NCBI GenBank assembly: GCA_964431655.1
Contig: CAYSKJ010000013.1
Span: forward strand, 1 to 35,720
Length of the DNA stretch: 35,720 bases
Direction: 5' to 3'
Source of the DNA: CAYMEV01 sp964431655 [NCBI: uncultured bacterium]
Lineage (GTDB): Bacteria; CAYMEV01
The notes under the pieces: generated by a model
What the model saw: the letters and a program-made list of their open reading frames with translations, nothing else
Told to the model about the DNA's origin: nothing
The model's database searches: none
Shown: positions 1-8,573 of the stretch, one piece after another
Position numbering within the stretch: the first letter of the stretch is position 1
How the letters are laid out: each line of letters opens with the position of its first letter
Made by a program: the position numbers and the translations under genes

Positions 1-23
1 CTTCATTGGGGGTTCTAACGGCT

Positions 24-79
24 GTGAAGCAAAAAGAACCGTCCCTTTTGCTTCAGTCCCTTTTGCTTCATTTGCTTCA
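24..79 (-). repeat. REP-like stop-codon-linked repeat element, copy 1
   Basis: Read on the minus strand (the sense of rel), the element is a truncated unit TGAAGCAAA, one full TGAAGCAAAAGGGAC unit, and a 31-nt hairpin made of a further full unit plus GGTTCTTTTTGCTTCA (plus-strand positions 25-55). The hairpin has 14 pairs, two of them G-U in RNA, around a CGG loop. Positions 24-69 match 21485-21530 in inverted orientation over 46 bases without a mismatch. The first TGA (77-79) is the stop codon of rel. No transposase gene lies nearby. A REP/RAYT-type non-autonomous repeat is my inference. Confidence 0.85.
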
Positions 80-2263
80 GGATTCGGCATTGGCTTTTCT
101 GGTTATCTTTATTACACCGGGGATATTGAATATTTTGGGGATAAGCCTCTGGATCTGATTGGTATCCGTTATTTTCAGGTGGAGGTCTATAAGCCTGACA
201 TCATTTCCGTTTATGGTATCAACCTTGTTTGAGCTTTTGGATATATTGATCTTGTCATTAGCTATTATCTCAAGTATTTTCCTGTAAACCAGCATGTCAT
301 TTTTTGTTTCAATATGGAAAAACACATTGTAGAAGCCGTCATGGCCCTTAATGAACCTTACATTCAGGAGTTTTTCGTTTTTGAGGTTTAGGGTGTTTAT
401 GCAGTCCCTCCGGTGTATGGATATGATATGGTCGGATGTGATATACCCCACCACGTCATCCCCGGGTATAGGATTGCAGCATGCAGCTGTTTTGTACTTT
501 ATATCGGTCATGCCGTCTATCACAATTGTGTCATCCACATTGTCAAATACGGTGGCGGATGGAGTTTTTTCCTTCTGTGAGAGCTGTTCAGGCCTGTCAA
601 TAATCAGGTTTATTATCCTGTAGGCGCTGTAGGAGTTTTGTCCAATCTGCTCATAGAGCTGGTCAAGGCTGTCTATATTGAGTTTTAGCTTTTGGAAGAC
701 ATCCCTGGCAGATTCTGTCTTTATCCATTTATTGAAATTGAGCTTGTTTTTCTTAAACTCCCTTACAATGATCTCTCTGCCCTTTTTTATCTTCTCTTCC
801 TTCTCAAGGGAACGGAAATAGTGGGTAAGCTTTTTTCTGGCCCGGTTGGTCTTAATAATGGAGAACCAGTCTATATTCGGCTTCTGTGCCGGCGATGTGA
901 CCACTCTTACAGTATCGCCGTTTTTGAGTTCATAATCAAGGGGAACATAGTTTCCGTTGACAAAAGCCCCCTTGCAGTGAAGGCCCACATCGGTATGGAC
1001 ACAGAAGGCAAAATCAAGGGGCGTGGCCCCCTTGAGCAGCGCAAAGCTTCTTGTCTTGTCCGGTGTCCATATGTGGACAATATTCAAGAGCCTGTCTTTG
1101 TCTACTGAATCAGATGCCGAGCTGTCGTCATCCAGGGTCTCCAGCTGTTTTTTCAGGGTATTATAGAAGGCCCTGTAGCGAGGATCATTGGTATCCTTGT
1201 TTTTATATACCCAATGGGCTGCCTCGCCGTATTCAGCAATGAAATCCATTTCTTTTGTCCTTATCTGGACCTCAATGAGGAAACTGCTGAACTTGATACC
1301 CAGGTGGATGGAGCGGTAGCCGTTGGGTTTGGGGTTGCTTATGAAGTCTTTTCTACGGTTGGGTATATCCTCAAAGTTTTCCAGTATTACCCCCATGGCG
1401 ATATAGCATTCATTTATGCTTTCCAGGATTATTCTTATGCCGTTTATATCATAAAGGTAATCGATATCTGTGGCTTTTTTGCTTGTCTTCTGGTAAATGC
1501 TGTAAAGATGCTTTTTGCGAAAGCTGAACTTAAAATCAGTTATATTATTCTCCTTAAGCTTCTGGGCTATTATATCTGCAGTCCTGTTCAGGGTGGCATC
1601 TGATGCCTGAATTCCGCTTTCCAGGGTTTCCTTGAGCTTACGGTACTCATCGGGGCTGAGTATCTGGAAGCTTAAATCCTCAAGGATTGCCTTAATCTTC
1701 CAGAGTCCGAGAATATTTGCTACAGCGGCAAATATCAGTATGCTTTCCTCAGCTATGGTCCTGTTTCTTTCCATGCTGTGCCTGTAACGGTTATCCACTA
1801 TATTCTCCAGCATGACTATTCTGTTTGCAAAGGTTATGAACATGGAGGAAAAGCTTTCGGTCTTTGACATAAAGAAATTTATGAACTCCTTTTCCTTTAT
1901 AATGTTTTTCGCCTGGTCAGAAATCTCCGCAAGAGAGTTGTATTCCTTGAGTATCTGCAGAATGCCGGGGCTGAAGGCCTCGGATATCTCTGTTTCTGAA
2001 ATGTCCGAGAGGGTCAGTATATTGTGAAGGATGGCTGCAATTGTAGTATTTTCATCCGGAAAAAGCTCTATGATATAACTAGCTACTCTGAGATTATGCT
2101 CTATTATCTTGTTCTGGCTGTCAGATTTAAGGCCCTTTATTCCAGAAAGGGCCTTTTTCAGCATAAACAGTGCTTTATCGGCCAGCACAAGATTAAAACC
2201 GGGCTTCCAGGCTTTTATCTTTGCAATGAAATCATCAGCAGTAAAGGAGATATCAGGCATCAT
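77..2263 (-). CDS. rel: RelA/SpoT-family (p)ppGpp synthetase with degenerate hydrolase domain
   Basis: This is a long-form Rel protein (728 aa) of the stringent response, which makes (p)ppGpp from ATP and GDP/GTP. The order is N-terminal HD-type region (about 30-200), synthetase (about 240-355), TGS (395-456), CC-type zinc motif (Cys595, Cys596, His617, Cys621) and ACT (about 645-724). The synthetase keeps Asp272, the NPKPNGYRSIH stretch and Glu331 in EVQIRT. It carries RRKD at 303-306, the RxKD form typical of bifunctional Rel/SpoT enzymes. In the hydrolase half the HDxxED motif reads HNILTL (80-85) and the later ADR reads ANR (Asn147), so both expected metal-binding Asp residues are Asn. 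Synthesis is therefore likely and hydrolysis unlikely. The start is one of two adjacent ATGs; GGGGG spacing slightly favours the second (2260). The stop codon lies in a repeat element. Confidence 0.93.
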   Translation of the reverse strand: MMPDISFTADDFIAKIKAWKPGFNLVLADKALFMLKKALSGIKGLKSDSQNKIIEHNLRVASYIIELFPDENTTIAAILHNILTLSDISETEISEAFSPGILQILKEYNSLAEISDQAKNIIKEKEFINFFMSKTESFSSMFITFANRIVMLENIVDNRYRHSMERNRTIAEESILIFAAVANILGLWKIKAILEDLSFQILSPDEYRKLKETLESGIQASDATLNRTADIIAQKLKENNITDFKFSFRKKHLYSIYQKTSKKATDIDYLYDINGIRIILESINECYIAMGVILENFEDIPNRRKDFISNPKPNGYRSIHLGIKFSSFLIEVQIRTKEMDFIAEYGEAAHWVYKNKDTNDPRYRAFYNTLKKQLETLDDDSSASDSVDKDRLLNIVHIWTPDKTRSFALLKGATPLDFAFCVHTDVGLHCKGAFVNGNYVPLDYELKNGDTVRVVTSPAQKPNIDWFSIIKTNRARKKLTHYFRSLEKEEKIKKGREIIVREFKKNKLNFNKWIKTESARDVFQKLKLNIDSLDQLYEQIGQNSYSAYRIINLIIDRPEQLSQKEKTPSATVFDNVDDTIVIDGMTDIKYKTAACCNPIPGDDVVGYITSDHIISIHRRDCINTLNLKNEKLLNVRFIKGHDGFYNVFFHIETKNDMLVYRKILEIIANDKINISKSSNKVDTINGNDVRLIDLHLKITDTNQIQRLIPKIFNIPGVIKITRKANAES

Positions 2264-2311
2264 TTATCCCCCAGGGCAGTATAGACGATCGGTTTGTGAG
2301 ACATAAATATA

Positions 2312-2339
2312 ATTATATCTCTATTTTGCGATTTTTCAA
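2312..2339 (-). promoter_or_regulatory. Sigma-70-type promoter for rel
   Basis: On the minus strand TTGAAA (plus 2334-2339) and a perfect TATAAT (plus 2312-2317) are separated by 16 bp, about 50 bp upstream of the rel start. It lies between the secF terminator and rel, so rel is probably transcribed on its own. Confidence 0.65.
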
Positions 2340-2354
2340 TTCAAAAAATAGGAA

Positions 2355-2384
2355 AAGGCGCAGTAAAGAATGGTACTGCGCCTT
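2355..2384 (-). terminator. Intrinsic terminator after secF
   Basis: An 11-bp perfect stem (AAGGCGCAGTA 2355-2365 pairing with TACTGCGCCTT 2374-2384) with an 8-nt loop follows the secF stop by 16 bp. On the minus strand it is followed by TTTCCTATTTTTT, a U-rich tail. It should end the tgt-yajC-secD-secF transcript before rel. Confidence 0.85.
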
Positions 2385-2400
2385 AATTTAACTTTTATAT

Positions 2401-3561
2401 CTATGCCTTTTTCTTTTTTGAAAAGGTTTCTTCCCAGTCATAATAGACAGGGGCGGCGATGAATATGGAGGAATAGGTTCCGACAACAATCCCTATCAGA
2501 AGTGCAAAGGCAAAATTATGAATGACATCCCCGCCGAACAGAAAGAGTATGATTACTACCATCAGGGTGGTGAGGCTTGTAAGAAGGGTCCTTGCAAGGG
2601 TCTGGTTTATGCTGTTGTTGAGAATGTCCATAAGGGTGCTTTTCCGGTTGAATTTCAGATTTTCCCTTATCCTGTCAAAAACAACAATGGTGTCATTAAG
2701 GGAATATCCTATAATGGTAAGGATTGCCGCGATTATATTAAGGTTAATCTCCTTATGGAAGAACATGAACATGCTAAGGGTAATAAGCACATCGTGGACC
2801 AGGGCTACTATGGATGATACCGCAAACTTGAATTTGAACCTCCAGGTGATATAGGCCAGTATGCCTATAAAAACCCAGATTATGGCCTTAAATGCCTGAG
2901 ACCTCAGATCCTTTCCGACCTGGGGTCCTACCATCTGGATGGATACAATGTCCACATCCACTTCAGGAAGGTTTTCCCGCAGGGCATCCACAATGTTTTT
3001 AGAGACTTCACCGAGCTTTTTCTCTATGTCAAGGTTAAAAACGTTCTGCTGGTCGGTAAGAGCCAGGGATTTCTCAAATCCCAGCCCTTCCGCGAAGCTG
3101 TCCAGTCTTTCATAGTCAATGGTCTCTGAGGACTGTATAATAAGTATATTGGGATTATCCCTGTCCTGGGTTACCAGCAGGGTATTCTCAAACTGCTCAT
3201 TCAGCATCTGTGAGAGCTCATTGAGTATCTTGGCCTCGTCGGATTTTGTCCTGATGACTATATCATTGTAAACCCCGAGGTCAGGCTCGTCCTCATCGGA
3301 TGAAAAGGTAGTTCCGTAAGCCTCGGAAAGGCTTTGTATGCTTGCATCAGCAAGGCCTATGGTACCAAGGATATCCCTGATCTTTACAACCTCGACCTTG
3401 TCGCTGAACCGGAGCTGAACCAGGGTGCCGCCGGCAAAATCAATGCCGTAGCGGAAGCCTCCCCTGGAGATAAAGGTAAAAAGCCCTGCAAATATTATGA
3501 TGATGGAAATACCTATTGCATAAAACCTTTTTGAAATAAAATCTATATTTTTCCTGCTCAT
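2401..3561 (-). CDS. secF: Protein translocase subunit SecF
   Basis: SecF (386 aa) is an inner-membrane RND-like subunit that works with SecD and YajC to drive late steps of Sec export using proton motive force. It has an N-terminal transmembrane segment (about 13-31), then the P1-type motif GIDFAGG (about 39-45), a periplasmic domain, and a C-terminal block of five membrane segments. That block holds the family signature ILTIIGYSLNDTIVVFDRIR. It is longer than E. coli SecF (323 aa), mainly in the periplasmic part. AAGGAG sits 7 nt before the ATG, and the gap to secD is 12 bp, so the two are co-transcribed. Confidence 0.97.
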   Translation of the reverse strand: MSRKNIDFISKRFYAIGISIIIIFAGLFTFISRGGFRYGIDFAGGTLVQLRFSDKVEVVKIRDILGTIGLADASIQSLSEAYGTTFSSDEDEPDLGVYNDIVIRTKSDEAKILNELSQMLNEQFENTLLVTQDRDNPNILIIQSSETIDYERLDSFAEGLGFEKSLALTDQQNVFNLDIEKKLGEVSKNIVDALRENLPEVDVDIVSIQMVGPQVGKDLRSQAFKAIIWVFIGILAYITWRFKFKFAVSSIVALVHDVLITLSMFMFFHKEINLNIIAAILTIIGYSLNDTIVVFDRIRENLKFNRKSTLMDILNNSINQTLARTLLTSLTTLMVVIILFLFGGDVIHNFAFALLIGIVVGTYSSIFIAAPVYYDWEETFSKKKKA

Positions 3562-3573
3562 TTCTGCTCTCCT

Positions 3574-5499
3574 TTATATGCTGAGGGATTTAGGCTGGAA
3601 TTTTGCCAGGATGAAATAGAATACTGTCCTGGAGATAAAGATAGCCGTGTACATACTGGAAAGTATGCCGATAAAGAGGGTGACAGCAAATCCCTGTATA
3701 GGGCCTGTGCCGAACTGATAAAGGGCAAAGGCGGCGATAAGGGTCGTCACGTTTGCATCCACGATGGTCACGGCGGCCTTGGAAAAACCTATTTCCACAG
3801 CCTTTGTAATGCTCCTTCCCAGCCTGAGCTCTTCCTTTATCCTTTCAAAAATAAGGACATTTGCATCTACTGACATGCCTATGGTAAGAATAATACCGGC
3901 TATGCCCGGCAGGGTAAGGGTGGCGCCGAAAAGGGCCAGGATAGCTGTTATTATCAGCAGGTTCACTATAAGGGCAAAATCAGCTATCAGTCCGCTGACC
4001 TTGTAGTAAAAAAGCATGAATACCAGGACCAGAAGGCCTCCAATTATGGAAGACCTTACGCCGAGCCTTATGCTGTCCCTTCCCAGGGAAGGTCCGACCG
4101 TCCTGTTTTCCAGTATCTTGATGGGGGCAGGCAAAGCTCCGGCCCTCAGTATAAGAGCCAGGTCCTTGGATTCCTGCTCGTTGAAATTGCCTTCTATCTG
4201 CCCCCTGGCATCTATCCTTGCCCGTATGACGGGAGCAGACTGAACCTTGCCGTCCAGAACGATGGCAAGGGGCCTGTCAATGTTCTCTCCCGTGAGCTGT
4301 CCGAATTTCCGCCCCCCTGTAGGAGAGAGTTCAAAACTGACGACCCACTGTCCCAGCTCGCCCCTGGTGGGCAGTGCATTTATAAGGTCTTCGCCGGTAA
4401 CGGGGGTTTCCTTTCTAACCAGATAGTAGTGCACTATTTCCTGGCCTGAGCCATCAGTTCTGACCTGGGTCAGTATCTCGGTTTCATCGGGTGTACCGCC
4501 ATCATGACGGGAAAGTATATCCTGGACACTGGGGCCCTGGTCTTCAACAAGGCGGAACTCCAGGTGGGCCATCTCCTGTATTATCCTTGCCGCCCTTTCA
4601 TAATCCTCGATACCAGGCAGCTGGAGTATTATCTTGTCGCCCCGGAATCCCTGCCTCTGTATCTGGGGCTCAGCGACGCCGAATTCGTCAACCCTGTTCC
4701 TTATGGTCTTCAAGGCCTGATCAACGGCATAATCCTCCCTGGATACTATGGTGGTCTCCTTTATCCTGAAGATAACCTCATCATCCTTTTCCGCCTCACC
4801 GGATACTATATCCAGATCCTGGAAGTCTTCCCCGAGGATGCTGACAACTACCGGCTTCTGGTCAGGGGTCAGGAGCTTGACGACGAACTGCCGTCTTCCG
4901 CTTCTCCTGATATTTATAAAATCTATCTTTTTTTCACTCAGCCTTCTCCTGATATCGTTTAAGAGGTTCTCAATCTGTATATTAACGGCCTGTTCCGTGT
5001 CTACCTGCAGTACGAGGTGCACACCCCCCTGAAGGTCCAGGCCCAGATTCACCTTTTTATAGGGAAGGAGCTTCTGCAGAAACAGGGGGAGGCTTCCGTA
5101 AACATGAAGCCTGTCCACATAATCCCTGAGCTCCTTTTCAGACATCGGCCTGTTTATTGTAAACATGATGCTGGTTCTGTCCTCGCTGACATTCACAGCA
5201 TATTCTCCGGCAGAAAGCATTAGCCTGCCTTTTGCCGAATTCTTCAGGGAATTTGAGGCAAGGGTAAGCGCGTTTAAATTGGTCATACCCTCAGGAAGGG
5301 GTATGGTCCTGTCAACATTGAAAAAAACGGTACTGCTGTCTTCATAGGTTTCAAAGCTCAAAGCATGCTCGGGCAGATATTCCTGCAGGAAAGGCGCAAA
5401 GTAGGGATAGACATTAAGCGAGGGGATGCAGAATAATATGACAGCCAGAATGCTTAATATCACAACAGGAATCCTTATTTTCAGATTGTATATATCCAC
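3574..5499 (-). CDS. secD: Protein translocase subunit SecD
   Basis: SecD (641 aa from the start chosen here) partners SecF in the inner membrane. One N-terminal membrane segment is followed by a large periplasmic region containing NLGLDLQGGVHLVLQVD and the P1 head region, then a C-terminal membrane block. That block has the conserved GIAGIILTIGMSVDANVLIF signature, whose Asp is implicated in proton coupling in the family. Two in-frame GTG codons are possible starts. The upstream one (5508) overlaps AAGGAG with no spacing, whereas the GTG at 5499 sits 8 nt after it, so 5499 is preferred. yajC ends just upstream. Confidence 0.95.
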   Translation of the reverse strand: MDIYNLKIRIPVVILSILAVILFCIPSLNVYPYFAPFLQEYLPEHALSFETYEDSSTVFFNVDRTIPLPEGMTNLNALTLASNSLKNSAKGRLMLSAGEYAVNVSEDRTSIMFTINRPMSEKELRDYVDRLHVYGSLPLFLQKLLPYKKVNLGLDLQGGVHLVLQVDTEQAVNIQIENLLNDIRRRLSEKKIDFINIRRSGRRQFVVKLLTPDQKPVVVSILGEDFQDLDIVSGEAEKDDEVIFRIKETTIVSREDYAVDQALKTIRNRVDEFGVAEPQIQRQGFRGDKIILQLPGIEDYERAARIIQEMAHLEFRLVEDQGPSVQDILSRHDGGTPDETEILTQVRTDGSGQEIVHYYLVRKETPVTGEDLINALPTRGELGQWVVSFELSPTGGRKFGQLTGENIDRPLAIVLDGKVQSAPVIRARIDARGQIEGNFNEQESKDLALILRAGALPAPIKILENRTVGPSLGRDSIRLGVRSSIIGGLLVLVFMLFYYKVSGLIADFALIVNLLIITAILALFGATLTLPGIAGIILTIGMSVDANVLIFERIKEELRLGRSITKAVEIGFSKAAVTIVDANVTTLIAAFALYQFGTGPIQGFAVTLFIGILSSMYTAIFISRTVFYFILAKFQPKSLSI

Positions 5500-5517
5500 A
5501 GTAGACACTCCTTATGA

Positions 5518-5808
5518 TTATTTATTTTGGGTTTCCTCTGGTTTCTTCGCCAGAATTGCATTTTTAAGAAATGTAATCTTTACATTCTCCGATACCTTGA
5601 GCTGGATCTCATCATCGGTTATGGAGGAAATGGTGCCGACTATACCGCCCTGGGTTATTACCTTGTCCCCCTTCTTGAGACTTTCCAGCATATTCTTCAT
5701 CTCCCTCTGCTTCTTCTTCTGGGGAAGGATTATGAGAAAATAGAACAAAGCAAAGATGATTACCAGCATTATTATGGGACTGCCCAAAAAATTTCCCGTT
5801 TCCATCAT
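5518..5808 (-). CDS. yajC: Preprotein translocase accessory subunit YajC
   Basis: YajC (96 aa) is a single-pass inner-membrane partner of SecDF. It shows one N-terminal hydrophobic helix (about 11-29), the LPQKKKQREMKNMLESLKKG stretch right after it, and the small cytosolic domain with KVITQGGIVGTISS typical of the family. AAGGAG at plus 5814-5819 precedes an ATG-ATG pair; the upstream ATG is used here. It lies directly upstream of secD, the standard order. A promoter candidate in the 174-bp gap after tgt suggests yajC-secDF can be transcribed without tgt. Confidence 0.95.
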   Translation of the reverse strand: MMETGNFLGSPIIMLVIIFALFYFLIILPQKKKQREMKNMLESLKKGDKVITQGGIVGTISSITDDEIQLKVSENVKITFLKNAILAKKPEETQNK

Positions 5809-5947
5809 TAATTCTCCTTATATCTTTCGATTTATAGATTTTACTAATTTGTATGAAAATACCATTTTTTGTAAAGAATATTCTTTTCCAATTCTTTCTG
5901 AAAATACAAAAGAAACACATCCATGGATAAAAAAATTTCGGGGTGAT

Positions 5948-5976
5948 ATTGTGCCCTGTATGAGAAACAGAGTCAA
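5948..5976 (-). promoter_or_regulatory. Candidate promoter for yajC-secD-secF
   Basis: On the minus strand TTGACT (plus 5971-5976) and CACAAT (plus 5948-5953) are spaced 17 bp apart, in the gap between tgt and yajC. The -35 is strong and the -10 weak (4 of 6). The leader to yajC would be about 130 nt, in which I see no clear riboswitch fold. Confidence 0.4.
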
Positions 5977-5982
5977 GATATA

Positions 5983-7083
5983 TTAATAGTCGTGCTCTTT
6001 TACCTGCCTGTAGTAATCAGTGAGAGTCCCGCTTATGATGTGCTGTCTTATGCTGTCCATGAGCCTCTTGTAAAAGGTTATATTGTGGAGGGAGGCAAGT
6101 ATGTGATAAAGAAGTTCTTTGCAGATATAAAGGTGTCTCAGGTATGCACGGGTATAATGACTGCATGCCGGACATGGACAGCCCTCCTCAACAGGGCGGG
6201 TATCATCACGGTATCTGGCGTTTTTTATCAGCAGTTTGCCTTCAGGGGTGAAGAGATAGCCGTTTCTTGCATGCCTTGTGGGTATCACGCAGTCAAACAT
6301 GTCAATGCCTTGCATTACTGAAAACACTATATCCTGGGGAAGGCCTATGCCCATGACATATCGCGGTTTTTCCAGGGGAAGCATAGCCTGGGTCATTTCA
6401 ATGACGTGATACATCATTTCCTGTGGCTCGCCTACAGATACTCCGCCTATGGCATAACCGTCAAGGGCGAGGGATGAAATCTCCTGAGCGCTCTTTTTCC
6501 TGAAGCCCTCTGAAAATCCACCCTGCACTATGCCGAAAAGCAGGTTTTCAGAGCGCCTGGCCTTTACTGACCTTTCAGCCCATAGGCTGGTCCTCTCCAC
6601 CGATTCAACCAGGGTCTTCTCACTGCTGTCATAAGGGATGCAGTGGTCCAGGGGCATCATGATGTCAGAACCGATAATCTCCTGGATATTTATGACATCT
6701 TCCGGAGAGAGAAAGAATTCCTCCCCGTCGATATGTGATTTGAACCTTATTCCCTCGTTTTGTATCCTGATGAATTTTGAAAGGCTGTATATCTGGAACC
6801 CTCCGCTGTCGGTCAGGATGGAGCCCTGGTATGCCATGAAGTTGTGAAGCCCCTGGTACTTTTTTATAAGCTCAGTGCCGGGTCTCAGGAATATATGGTA
6901 GGTATTGGAGAGTATCAGATCAAAGCCTATTTCCTGCAGCTGCTGGCTTGTCAGAGCTTTCACCGTACCTGCAGTTCCGACAGGCATAAATACCGGGGTC
7001 TGCACGGTGCCGTGCTTCAGTATAAGCCTGCCTGCCCTGGCTCTGCTGTCAGGGTCGCTGTATTCTATAAAAAAGTGTTCCAC
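5983..7083 (-). CDS. tgt: tRNA-guanine transglycosylase (queuine tRNA-ribosyltransferase)
   Basis: Tgt (366 aa) exchanges guanine 34 for preQ1 in GUN-anticodon tRNAs during queuosine synthesis. Family residues are visible: TDSGGFQ with Asp92, GIVQGG (184-189), GGVSVGE (213-219), and the catalytic Asp264 in DMFDCVIPTRHARNG. The zinc site is Cys302, Cys304, Cys307 and His333, the same numbering as in E. coli Tgt. The start is GTG with AAGGA 8 nt upstream. It sits upstream of yajC-secDF, a widely conserved neighbourhood. queA is not adjacent; the upstream neighbour is divergent. Confidence 0.97.
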   Translation of the reverse strand: MEHFFIEYSDPDSRARAGRLILKHGTVQTPVFMPVGTAGTVKALTSQQLQEIGFDLILSNTYHIFLRPGTELIKKYQGLHNFMAYQGSILTDSGGFQIYSLSKFIRIQNEGIRFKSHIDGEEFFLSPEDVINIQEIIGSDIMMPLDHCIPYDSSEKTLVESVERTSLWAERSVKARRSENLLFGIVQGGFSEGFRKKSAQEISSLALDGYAIGGVSVGEPQEMMYHVIEMTQAMLPLEKPRYVMGIGLPQDIVFSVMQGIDMFDCVIPTRHARNGYLFTPEGKLLIKNARYRDDTRPVEEGCPCPACSHYTRAYLRHLYICKELLYHILASLHNITFYKRLMDSIRQHIISGTLTDYYRQVKEHDY

Positions 7084-7113
7084 TTGTTTAATCCTTAAAC
7101 TAAATTAGATTAG

Positions 7114-7142
7114 TGTATACAGCCGGTGATGAAATAAATCAA
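7114..7142 (-). promoter_or_regulatory. Candidate promoter for tgt
   Basis: On the minus strand TTGATT (plus 7137-7142) and TATACA (plus 7114-7119) are separated by 17 bp, about 30 bp upstream of the GTG start of tgt. Confidence 0.45.
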
Positions 7143-7229
7143 CAATAAAAAAGACCTCCGGGCTTGCCTGCAGAAAGTTAAACATTTTCCCCCTCATTAT
7201 TGTCCTATATAAATGGAAATTAAAAAATA

Positions 7230-7258
7230 TTGACAAGTACGGTGATGTTTGATAAAAG
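7230..7258 (+). promoter_or_regulatory. Candidate promoter for the TPR gene
   Basis: A perfect TTGACA (7230-7235) is followed after 17 bp by a weak TAAAAG (7253-7258). The gene start at 7311 has AAGGAG at 7297-7302. Confidence 0.45.
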
Positions 7259-7310
7259 AATAGTTTCAATGCGGAACGGAATTTAAATTAAATAACAAGG
7301 AGCGTTAATC

Positions 7311-8522
7311 ATGAAAAAGAATATGCTGGCATTTATTCTGGTTGCACTGGTTTTTTCAATGGTACTGTCCGCCCAGGATGCAGCCGTTCTCTTCCAGGAG
7401 GGGAATACTGCACTGAGGAAAGGGGATTTCAACACAGCTATTGCAAAATTTAGAGATGTTCTGACCCTGGACCCGAATTTCTACTTTGCCTATCTAAACC
7501 TGGGTATTGCCTACCGCAGGCAGGGGAACCTGGACGAGGCTGTTCTTGCTCTTGATGAAGCCGGGAAGATATCCCAAAGGGATGAACGCTTTTTCGGCCA
7601 GTATGCCCATCACCTGGAACTCGGCATAGTATATATGCAGAAAAAGAGTACAGACAAGGCTATCAGTGAGTACAAGGCAGCTGTTGAAAAGCTTAAGAAT
7701 AACAGCGATCCGAGAAACAAGCCCCGTTATGCAAAGGCCCTCGTATCCCTGGGTGAGATCTACTATTTTACCAAAAAGGATTACAAGGCAACCTATGAAC
7801 TGCTTGCAGGACCCCATAAGTCAGGCATCAAGGATGCAGACCTTAGCATACTCCTGGCAAAATCGGCTGCAAAGCTCGGGAAGAACGCTGAATCTATTGA
7901 GTATTTCAAGAATTCAGGCATAATGAGCCTGGACAAGCTGGAAGAAAAAGACTTTTATTCCCTTGTTGAGTTCTGGACATCGGCCATAGCCCAGCAGGAT
8001 GGAAACCTTGCCATATCCATAGCAAAAAAGCTTAACGATACGGGAAAACCTGCCAAACTGAACGATGATGCCATAATGTTCCTGGCAAGGTCCTATATCT
8101 TTGCCGGAAACCACAAATCAGCCGTTGATGCCCTGGACAAGGCAATAGCAGCCAATACGGACAAGCCGGCGGAAGCCTATAAGCTAAAAGGGATCGCCCA
8201 TTTCAATTCCGATGATTTTGCAAAGGCCGAAAATGCCCTTAATACTTCTATACAGAAGGATAAAAGCGATGCTGAGGCTTATTACTATCTGGGCCTTGCT
8301 CTTAACAAGCAGGAGAAAAGAACTGAAGCAAAATCCGCCTATGAGACTTCCCTGAGGCTTGATCCCAATTATAAGGCAGCCAAAGAGGCCCTGGATATAG
8401 TTAACCAGCAGATCAGCCAGGATGAACAGAAGAAAGCGGAAGAAGAAGAGATACAGAGGCTCGAGGAAGAAGAAAGGCTGAGAAGAGAAGAAGCAGAAAG
8501 AAACAGAGGCTATATAAGATAA
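7311..8522 (+). CDS. Secreted tetratricopeptide-repeat protein
   Basis: The 403-aa protein begins with a Sec signal peptide (Lys-Lys, then a hydrophobic run ending near LSA-QD at about 20-22). It continues as a TPR array: clear repeats at about 24-90, 100-135 and 250-365, with the typical alternation of small and aromatic residues (for example AYLNLGIAYRRQGNLDEAV). The last 35 or so residues are a highly charged helix rich in Glu, Arg and Lys. It is probably a periplasmic scaffold for protein-protein contacts; the partner is not evident. It is monocistronic, divergent from tgt and convergent with a phosphoesterase. AAGGAG sits 8 nt before the ATG. Confidence 0.85.
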   Translation: MKKNMLAFILVALVFSMVLSAQDAAVLFQEGNTALRKGDFNTAIAKFRDVLTLDPNFYFAYLNLGIAYRRQGNLDEAVLALDEAGKISQRDERFFGQYAHHLELGIVYMQKKSTDKAISEYKAAVEKLKNNSDPRNKPRYAKALVSLGEIYYFTKKDYKATYELLAGPHKSGIKDADLSILLAKSAAKLGKNAESIEYFKNSGIMSLDKLEEKDFYSLVEFWTSAIAQQDGNLAISIAKKLNDTGKPAKLNDDAIMFLARSYIFAGNHKSAVDALDKAIAANTDKPAEAYKLKGIAHFNSDDFAKAENALNTSIQKDKSDAEAYYYLGLALNKQEKRTEAKSAYETSLRLDPNYKAAKEALDIVNQQISQDEQKKAEEEEIQRLEEEERLRREEAERNRGYIR

Positions 8523-8530
8523 ATCTCCAT

Positions 8531-8554
8531 GGGCCGGGTGAAAGCATCCGGCCC
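8531..8554. terminator. Strong GC-rich hairpin between convergent genes
   Basis: GGGCCGGGTG and CATCCGGCCC form a 10-bp stem (one G-U pair) with an AAAG tetraloop, 8 bp after the TPR stop. No U-tract follows (TGCCCCCC), so it is a non-canonical terminator or RNA-end stabiliser at best. Confidence 0.5.
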
Positions 8555-8573
8555 TGCCCCCCCGGCATTTGTC

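Noticed and set aside
4504-4962. 152-codon plus-strand open frame inside secD
   Set aside because: Antisense shadow of the conserved secD coding frame.
5612-5920. 102-codon minus-strand open frame overlapping yajC in another frame
   Set aside because: yajC is a clear family match in the other frame with a good ribosome site; this frame has none.
5809-5982. Possible riboswitch in the yajC leader
   Set aside because: The AT-rich stretch shows no conserved pairing or preQ1/other motif that I can recognise.
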